DNA from: Rhodospirillaceae bacterium
GTDB lineage: Bacteria; Pseudomonadota; Alphaproteobacteria; Micavibrionales; UBA2020
DNA: 11,142 nucleotides
Assembly (NCBI GenBank): GCA_003524565.1
Contig: DQGU01000055.1
Span: forward strand, 1 to 11,142
Direction of reading: 5' to 3'
Positions 6,114 to 11,142 of this stretch are shown here, one piece after another. Within the stretch, counting starts at the first letter, position 1, and the number at the start of each line of letters is the position of its first letter. The notes beneath the pieces are model-generated. The model searched no databases, had not been told where the DNA came from, and saw only the letters and a list, made by a program, of their open reading frames with translations. The translations under genes were made by a program, and so were the position numbers.

Positions 6114-7133
6114 TTACGCTTTGCGCTTTTGCGCCGCAGGCGCGGCGGCGGGCGCGGGCATCAGCAGTTCCGCCAGTTTAAGAGGAGTGAGTGCGATAGT
6201 GCCGTGCGCGACCTGCGGCGTGTGGCTGGCCGTGCCAAGGGCAAGGCCGGTTTTCGCCGCCGCGCTCAGGATACCGCCCAAGCGGCGCGCGAAATCAAGC
6301 CGCGTGGCAATCAGGTGTTTGACGCCAAGGATGTCGAAAGTCAGCGCCATTTCGGCCGCTTCTTCCGCGTCCATCCCCGCGGGCATGACCAGCGCCGCGC
6401 GCAAGTTGCCGGAGGCCAGAAGCTTGGCCAGATATTTCATTTCCTGCGGGTCGAACGGATTGAGCCCGCCAGTGTCGATAATCACTTCCTGCCCTGCCGC
6501 GTGTTTGAGCAGCGCCTGCAATGCCTGCGGATCTTCCGCCGTATTGAGGGGCAGGTCGAGGATATTTAGAAAAGCCGATAGCTGTTCAATTGCGCCTGCG
6601 CGGTTGATGTCGGTCGTGACCACCAGCGGGCGGCGGCCTTCCATCACCGATTGCGCAGCCAGTTTTGCGGTCATCAGGGTTTTGCCTGCCCCCGGGGGGC
6701 CGACAAGGATAAGCGGCGCGTGGCTGTTTTCATCCGGCGGCGCAAAATGGAACGTCCGCGCAAGCCCCTTGGCAAGGGCGCGGCGCGGGTCGCCGCTGCC
6801 GTCAAGGGCGGCCGCAGAAATGATTTTCTCGCTGATGGCGCCGGGCACGCGGTGTTTGAGCAGGATATCGGTGATGCGCTCGGTGATTTCGTCGGGGTCG
6901 AGTTTTTCTTCGGCATCCGGCGCGGCGGCGGCAACTTTGCGTGGCGGTTCTTCCGCGGGCAAGCCTGCGTGTTTTTCGGGCGGCGGTGCGATTTGCTCTA
7001 CGGCCGCGGTGATGCGCACCCAACCGCTCGGCTCTTCGCGCGTGGAGACGATGATGGCTTCGTCGCCGAGGGTCTCTTTGACCATCTTCAGCGCTTCCTG
7101 CATCGATTTCGCTTCAAAAGATTTTAAACGCAT
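6114..7133 (-). CDS. flhF: Flagellar biosynthesis GTPase FlhF
   Basis: 339 residues, an SRP-type GTPase that marks the site of (usually polar) flagellum assembly. The N-terminal B domain starts MRLKSFEAKSMQEAL and continues to about 45. It is followed by a short low-complexity linker (46-75), an N domain (about 80-135) and a G domain. G1 is GPPGAGKT (145-152). The SRP-family TTDINRAGAIEQL lies at 173-185. G3 is DTGG (220-223, commonly DTAG). The position of the usual TKLD G4 motif is TRLD (277-280). An Ala/Pro-rich tail ends in QKRKA. It sits between flhA (48 bases upstream) and flhG. The substitutions in G3 and G4 are modest, so GTP binding is still likely. The Shine-Dalgarno before the ATG at 7133 is weak. 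Confidence 0.93.
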   Translation of the reverse strand: MRLKSFEAKSMQEALKMVKETLGDEAIIVSTREEPSGWVRITAAVEQIAPPPEKHAGLPAEEPPRKVAAAAPDAEEKLDPDEITERITDILLKHRVPGAISEKIISAAALDGSGDPRRALAKGLARTFHFAPPDENSHAPLILVGPPGAGKTLMTAKLAAQSVMEGRRPLVVTTDINRAGAIEQLSAFLNILDLPLNTAEDPQALQALLKHAAGQEVIIDTGGLNPFDPQEMKYLAKLLASGNLRAALVMPAGMDAEEAAEMALTFDILGVKHLIATRLDFARRLGGILSAAAKTGLALGTASHTPQVAHGTIALTPLKLAELLMPAPAAAPAAQKRKA

Positions 7134-7181
7134 GGTGCTTCGTCAATTTCCGTTCAGATGTGGCGGCGGGCGCTCTGCGGC

Positions 7182-9275
7182 TCAGCCGATTTGCGCCAGC
7201 GTCTTGATGCGGGCGCGGGGGGGGATTTCGTTTTGCGACATGATGATGGTCTGCGGGCGGAAGCGCTCGATGATGGAACGCACATAGGGGCGGATGCCCG
7301 GGCTGGTCAGCAGCACCGGCGTTTCACCGCGCATCGCCATTTCTTCGTAAGTCGCGCGCACGGATTGAATAAACTGCTGCAAACGCGTCGGCGCCATGGC
7401 CAGCTGTTTTTCTTCGCCCTGGCCGACAAGGGATTCGGCAAAGGCTTGCTCCCAATCGCCCGACAGGGTGATGAGCGGTAGGATGCCCGCGTTGTTGCTA
7501 TGCTGGTCGCAAAGCTGGCGGGCGAGGCGCGCGCGGACATGTTCGGTAATCATCGTGATGTTCGATGTAAAGCCGGTGGCTTCGGCAACGCCTTCGAGAA
7601 TGGTGGGCAAGTCGCGGATGGAAACACGCTCCGACACCAGATTTTGCAAGATACGCTGCAGGCCGGTGACGGTAATTTTCGCCGGAATGACATCGGCGAC
7701 GAGTTTTTGGTGACTCTGCGGCAGCTCGTCCAGCAGTTTTTGCGTTTCGGCATAGGACAGCAGGTCGGGCATGTTGTCCTTGATGACTTCGGTAATGTGC
7801 GTGGTCACGACGGTTGCCGGGTCAACGACGGTGTAGCCGCGGAAATGCGCTTCTTCGCGGTATTCGGGGTTCAGCCAGAGCGCAGGCAGGCCGAACGTCG
7901 GTTCGCGCGTTTGCTCGCCCGGCAAATCCATACCCTCGCCCGACGGGTTCATGCAAAGAAGCATGTCGGGGCGGATTTCGCCGCGGCCGGCTTCGATTTC
8001 CTTGATGCGCACGACGTAGCTGTTGGCGGGGAGCTGCAGGTTGTCCTGAATCCGCACGGAGGGGAGGATGAAACCCATATCCTCCGCCAGCTGGCGGCGC
8101 AGGCCTTTAATCTGCTCGGTCAGGCGGCCTTTTTCGGGGTTGTTGACCAGCGGCAGCAGGCCATAGCCCAGTTCAAGGCGGATGGTGTCGATGGCGAGCG
8201 CTTTGGCAATCGGCTCTTCGGCCACGGGGGCTTTGGCGGCGATGGCTTTTTGCTCGGCGACCTGACGGACTTCTTCTTTCTGGCGGTTCTTGATGGTGTT
8301 CCATGCCAGATAGCCGGTGACGCCGGACATAACCGCAAAGGGGAAGAACGGGATGCCCGGCAAAACGCCCAGCGCAAGCAACAGGCCGGAGCTGACGCCG
8401 AGCGCCTGCGGATATTTGCTGAGCTGGCTGAAGACCGCTTTGTCAGCGGAGCCTTTGACGCCCGCTTTCGATACCAGCATACCTGCCGCGATGGAAACGA
8501 TGAGCGCGGGGATTTGGCTGACAAGGCCGTCACCGATGGTCAGGTGCGTGTAAATATCTGCCGCTTCGCCAATCGAAAGGCCTTTTTGCGCCGCGCCGAT
8601 GATGATGCCCGCCAGCGCGTTGATGAAGACGATAAGCAACCCGGCGATGGCATCACCGCGCACGAATTTCGCCGCACCGTCCATGGCCCCGAAAAAGGTG
8701 CTTTCCTGTTCCAGCTCGCTGCGGCGGGTGCGTGCCTCGTCTTCGTTGATAAGGCCGGAGGAAAGGTCGGCGTCAATCGCCATTTGTTTGCCGGGCATGG
8801 CGTCCAGGCTGAAACGCGCGGCAACTTCGGCGATACGCCCCGCGCCCTTGGTCACGACCACGAAGTTGACGATGGTCAGGATGGCGAAAACGATAATACC
8901 GATAACGAAGTTGTCCTGCATCACAAAGCCGCCGAAGGCTTCGATGACATGGCCGGCGGCGTCGTGCCCTTCGTGCCCGTTGGCAAGAATAAGGCGGGTG
9001 GAGGCAAGGTTGAGCGCAAGGCGTATCATCGTCGCGACCAGCAGGATGGTCGGGAACGCGCTAATCTCAAGCGGCTTTTCGATGAAAAGCACGGTCATCA
9101 AAATCAAGACCGAAAACGCAAACGACAGCGCAAGGCAGATGTCGAGCAGGAAGGCGGGCATCGGCAGCACCAGCGCGACGATAATCGTCATGATGCCAAG
9201 GGCGAAGATGATGTCGCTGCGCATTTTTACGCCGCCCATACGTCCCCCCGTTGCCGCTGTGCCCGTATCCGCCAT
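7182..9275 (-). CDS. flhA: Flagellar type III export gate protein FlhA
   Basis: 697 residues, the usual FlhA length. FlhA is an inner-membrane protein whose nonameric cytoplasmic ring docks substrates and chaperones and uses the proton motive force. About eight hydrophobic segments fall between residues 20 and 330, including 22-40, 42-63, 121-141, 205-228 and 292-312. The FHIPEP family signature region is clear at 146-171 (GRIAEVAARFSLDAMPGKQ and following). The conserved RLALNLASTR (85-94) and FVRGDAI with D208 match residues important for proton-driven export in Salmonella FlhA. The soluble domain occupies about 331-697. The start at 9275 follows the flbD stop by 3 bases, with GGGG about 8 bases upstream; internal ATGs at codons 13 and 18 are alternatives. 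Confidence 0.97.
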   Translation of the reverse strand: MADTGTAATGGRMGGVKMRSDIIFALGIMTIIVALVLPMPAFLLDICLALSFAFSVLILMTVLFIEKPLEISAFPTILLVATMIRLALNLASTRLILANGHEGHDAAGHVIEAFGGFVMQDNFVIGIIVFAILTIVNFVVVTKGAGRIAEVAARFSLDAMPGKQMAIDADLSSGLINEDEARTRRSELEQESTFFGAMDGAAKFVRGDAIAGLLIVFINALAGIIIGAAQKGLSIGEAADIYTHLTIGDGLVSQIPALIVSIAAGMLVSKAGVKGSADKAVFSQLSKYPQALGVSSGLLLALGVLPGIPFFPFAVMSGVTGYLAWNTIKNRQKEEVRQVAEQKAIAAKAPVAEEPIAKALAIDTIRLELGYGLLPLVNNPEKGRLTEQIKGLRRQLAEDMGFILPSVRIQDNLQLPANSYVVRIKEIEAGRGEIRPDMLLCMNPSGEGMDLPGEQTREPTFGLPALWLNPEYREEAHFRGYTVVDPATVVTTHITEVIKDNMPDLLSYAETQKLLDELPQSHQKLVADVIPAKITVTGLQRILQNLVSERVSIRDLPTILEGVAEATGFTSNITMITEHVRARLARQLCDQHSNNAGILPLITLSGDWEQAFAESLVGQGEEKQLAMAPTRLQQFIQSVRATYEEMAMRGETPVLLTSPGIRPYVRSIIERFRPQTIIMSQNEIPPRARIKTLAQIG

Positions 9276-9278
9276 GCT

Positions 9279-10712
9279 TTATGCCCCGCTGCCCGGAATG
9301 GCGAGGCCGGCCTCGCCGTATTCTTTCAGCTTGTTGCGCAGGGTGCGGATGGAGATGCCCAGAATATTCGCCGCATGCGTGCGGTTGCCAAGGCAATGCT
9401 CCAGCGTGTTCAAAATCAAATCGCGCTCCACATCCGCAACCGTGCGGCCGACGAGGCCGCCGTTGCCATTTCCACCGCCTGCGGCCACCGCAGGCGCGGC
9501 CGCGGCAGCTGCTTGTGCGGGGGCTGCGGTTTGCGCTGCTTGCGCGGAGGATGTGTTTTGCGCCGCTTGCGCGGAGGATGTGTTTTGCGCCGCTTGCGCG
9601 GCGAGGCTCGCTTTCTGTCCGCTCAGCATAATGGCGCCGGCTTCGATTTCGGCTTCCATGGAAACCAGAATGGCGCGGTGCAGGGTGTTTTCAAGCTCCC
9701 GCACGTTGCCGGGCCAGCGGTGCGCGCGGAGTTTTTCTGCGGCGGCTTCGGATATTTTCTTGGGCGCGATGCCGTTTTGCTCGCTGTATTTATCGGCGAA
9801 CATTTTGGCGAGGGGCAGGATATCGCCCGGGCGTTCGCTCAACGACGGCAATTCGATATTGACGACGTTGAGGCGGAAATAAAGGTCTTCGCGGAACTGT
9901 CCCGCACGCACGGCGGCTTCCATGTCGCGGTTCGACGTCGCAATCAGGCGGATGTCGATTTTGACGGGGGAGGTGCCGCCGACGCGGTCGATGATGCGCT
10001 CCTGTATCGCGCGCAAAAGCTTGGCTTGCAGCGACGGATGCATTTCGGTGACTTCGTCGAGCAGCAGTGTGCCGCCGTTGGCTTCTTCGAACTTGCCGAT
10101 ACGGCGCGCGATGGCGCCGGTGAAGGCGCCTTTTTCGTGGCCGAACAATTCGGATTCAAGCAGGTTTTCAGGAATGGCCGCGCAGTTAAGCGATATAAAC
10201 GGGCCACCCGCGCGCTTGCTTTTCTGGTGGATATAGCGCGACATGACTTCTTTGCCGGTGCCGCTTTCGCCGGTAATCAGCACGCTGGCGTCTGACGGCG
10301 CGATGCGGTCGGCGATTTGCAGCACGGCTTTCATCGCGGGGTCGCCCGCAATCATGGCGCTGCTTTCTTCGGTCACGGCCTGCAGCACGGCGGCAATCAA
10401 TTCTGCATCCGGGGGCAGGGGGATATATTCCTTCGCGCCCGCCTTGATGGCTTTGACCGCCGCGGCCGTATCGTTGTCGATACCGCAGGCGACGACGGGG
10501 ATGACGAAACGCTCCGCCGACAGGTTATCCATGAGGATAGAGATGTTTTGCTTCACATCGACCATCATCAAATCCGCCCCGCGGCCCGCGCGCAAGGCGC
10601 CAAGCGCCTGCTCGATGTCTTCGCAATGCGCGACTTTGGCGCCGCGGGCAATCGCAATCTTGCCGGCGGTGCTGATTTGGCCGTTCAGGCTGCCTACAAT
10701 CATCAGGCGCAT
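9279..10712 (-). CDS. flbD: Sigma54-dependent flagellar transcriptional regulator FlbD
   Basis: 477 residues that strongly resemble Caulobacter FlbD, which activates late flagellar genes with sigma54 and represses some early ones. The N-terminal receiver-like domain (1-110) has D52 but carries VGSLNGQ where receivers have an acidic pair, and ends KEYIPLPPDAELIAAVL. The AAA+ domain (about 120-365) has Walker A GESGTGKE (148-155), the sigma54-contacting loop GAFTGA (195-200) and Walker B TLLLDE (215-220). RWPGNVRELEN is at 332-342. An Ala/Gln-rich linker (about 368-420) contains a nine-residue tandem repeat. The Fis-type helix-turn-helix is at about 425-465 (LEHCLGNRTHAANILGISI). It lies 59 bases after fliN, the order known from the Caulobacter fliF operon. 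GGAG is 11 bases upstream of the ATG. Because the acidic pocket is missing, regulation by a partner such as FliX rather than a kinase is likely. Confidence 0.95.
   Translation of the reverse strand: MRLMIVGSLNGQISTAGKIAIARGAKVAHCEDIEQALGALRAGRGADLMMVDVKQNISILMDNLSAERFVIPVVACGIDNDTAAAVKAIKAGAKEYIPLPPDAELIAAVLQAVTEESSAMIAGDPAMKAVLQIADRIAPSDASVLITGESGTGKEVMSRYIHQKSKRAGGPFISLNCAAIPENLLESELFGHEKGAFTGAIARRIGKFEEANGGTLLLDEVTEMHPSLQAKLLRAIQERIIDRVGGTSPVKIDIRLIATSNRDMEAAVRAGQFREDLYFRLNVVNIELPSLSERPGDILPLAKMFADKYSEQNGIAPKKISEAAAEKLRAHRWPGNVRELENTLHRAILVSMEAEIEAGAIMLSGQKASLAAQAAQNTSSAQAAQNTSSAQAAQTAAPAQAAAAAAPAVAAGGGNGNGGLVGRTVADVERDLILNTLEHCLGNRTHAANILGISIRTLRNKLKEYGEAGLAIPGSGA
9530..9601. repeat. 27-bp in-frame tandem repeat in the flbD linker
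   Basis: A 27-base unit repeats about 2.7 times. The match is perfect over 9538-9601 and extends left to 9530 with a single mismatch at 9537, which is silent. In the protein it encodes NTSSAQAAQ twice (residues 377-394), with a partial third copy, between the AAA+ domain and the DNA-binding helix-turn-helix. The unit is exactly nine codons, so gain or loss of copies would keep the frame and only change linker length. It looks like a recent slippage duplication. Confidence 0.9.
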
Positions 10713-10771
10713 GGGTATCCAGTCTCCGTGCTGTATCGGTATCTTGTCGCGTTGTCAGTTTCCGCGCGCGC

Positions 10772-11092
10772 TTAGCTGGAAGAGCGGTCGGATTTCACGA
10801 TTTCCGTCATAGTGACGCCAAGGCGGTCTTCGACCACGATGACTTCGCCGCGCGCGACAAGGCGGTTGTTGACGTAGATGTCAATCGCTTCGCCGACTTT
10901 GCGGTCCAGCTCCACCACGGCGCCGCGGCCGAGTTTCAGCAGCTGGCTGACCTGCATGGACGATTTGCCAAGAACGGCCGAGATTTGCACGGGGATGTCG
11001 TAGATGGCATCGATGTCCTTTTTGCGGACTTCGGTGGTGAGGCCTTGTTCGACTTCCTCGAATTCAATGGTCTGGTTCGGATCGTTGGACAT
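10772..11092 (-). CDS. fliN: Flagellar motor switch protein FliN
   Basis: 106 residues, the short form of FliN. FliN forms the bottom of the cytoplasmic C-ring with FliM and FliG, takes part in rotation switching and helps localise FliI/FliH to the export gate. An acidic N-terminal tail (1-25) precedes a SpoA-type domain (about 28-100) with the family run IPVQISAVLGKS, QLLKLGRGAVVELD, EAIDIYVNNRLVARGEV and ITVVEDRLGV-like sequence (here VIVVEDRLGVTMTEIV). The start at 11092 is well supported by GAGGGGAG at 11107-11100, seven bases upstream. It is followed by flbD, as in the Caulobacter fliF-fliG-fliH-fliN-flbD order, so the missing upstream genes beyond the right edge are probably fliF, fliG and fliH. 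Confidence 0.95.
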   Translation of the reverse strand: MSNDPNQTIEFEEVEQGLTTEVRKKDIDAIYDIPVQISAVLGKSSMQVSQLLKLGRGAVVELDRKVGEAIDIYVNNRLVARGEVIVVEDRLGVTMTEIVKSDRSSS

Positions 11093-11125
11093 GTGGGTTC
11101 TCCCCTCGGTTTGAAATCAGGTTGT

Positions 11126-11142
11126 TTATTCGGTATCGGGTT
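11126..11142 (-). CDS. Possible last codons of an upstream gene, perhaps fliH
   Basis: Read on the minus strand, the window edge contains five codons, Pro-Asp-Thr-Glu-stop, in the frame of fliN, with TAA at 11128-11126. A gene ending here would leave a 33-base gap before fliN. By gene order in related bacteria this would be fliH (flbE). The other two minus-strand frames are also open up to fliN, so the stretch alone cannot prove which frame is coding. Confidence 0.25.

Noticed and set aside
3928..7287. Uninterrupted plus-strand reading frame of more than 1,100 codons opposite the FliK-like gene, flhG and flhF
   Set aside because: It crosses three clear minus-strand genes, and its translation is rich in Ala, Arg, Ser and Cys low-complexity runs with no recognisable domain. 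Long stop-free antisense frames are expected from GC-rich codon bias.
7500..10295. Plus-strand open frame of about 930 codons opposite flhA and flbD
   Set aside because: It is antisense to two strongly conserved genes, has a composition typical of a mirrored frame, and has no ribosome binding site or family motif.
10713..10771. Possible promoter between fliN and flbD (CTGACA with a poor -10) and three GATAC repeats
   Set aside because: The spacing is 15 bases and the -10 matches only about 3 of 6. No sigma54 -24/-12 pattern is present. The pentamer repeats are too short to mean much.

Overview
The window comes from a GC-rich alphaproteobacterium with a motile, flagellated life stage. It is a compact flagellar biogenesis locus of nine complete genes plus one gene cut by the edge. 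The diagnosis rests on the company the genes keep: a CtrA-type cell-cycle response regulator, the alphaproteobacterial sigma54 activator FlbD directly after fliN, and the polar-flagellum pair FlhF/FlhG. Caulobacter has CtrA and FlbD, and to my knowledge lacks FlhF/FlhG, so a Rhodospirillales- or Micavibrio-like lineage is more likely than Caulobacterales. That placement is inference from gene content only.

Layout: (1) 1-525, minus strand: the first 175 codons of ctrA, running off the left edge. (2) 526-739: an AT-rich divergent control region. It carries a strong sigma70-like promoter for ctrA, several TTAA-type CtrA half-sites, one GANTC methylation site and a 9-bp direct repeat. (3) 740-3335, plus strand: fliI, fliJ and a PP2C-like phosphatase gene, tightly packed; the last two overlap by ATGA. 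(4) 3339-11092, minus strand: fliN, flbD, flhA, flhF, flhG and a FliK-like gene, listed in transcription order, with gaps of 3-59 bases. The start of this operon (probably fliF-fliG-fliH) lies beyond the right edge. The two operons converge with only 3 bases between stop codons and no visible terminator.

How the genes fit together: CtrA probably turns on early (class II) flagellar genes, including the adjacent fliI operon. FliN (C-ring), FlhA (export gate), FliI/FliJ (export ATPase and its stalk protein) and the FliK-like protein (hook-length/substrate switching) build and run the flagellar type III secretion machine. FlhF and FlhG set flagellum position and number. FlbD, with sigma54, couples assembly to late-gene transcription. 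The PP2C-like protein is the only member without a standard flagellar role and is the best candidate for something undescribed.

All gaps between genes other than 526-739 are under 60 bases. I saw no rRNA, tRNA, CRISPR, IS element or prophage sequence.
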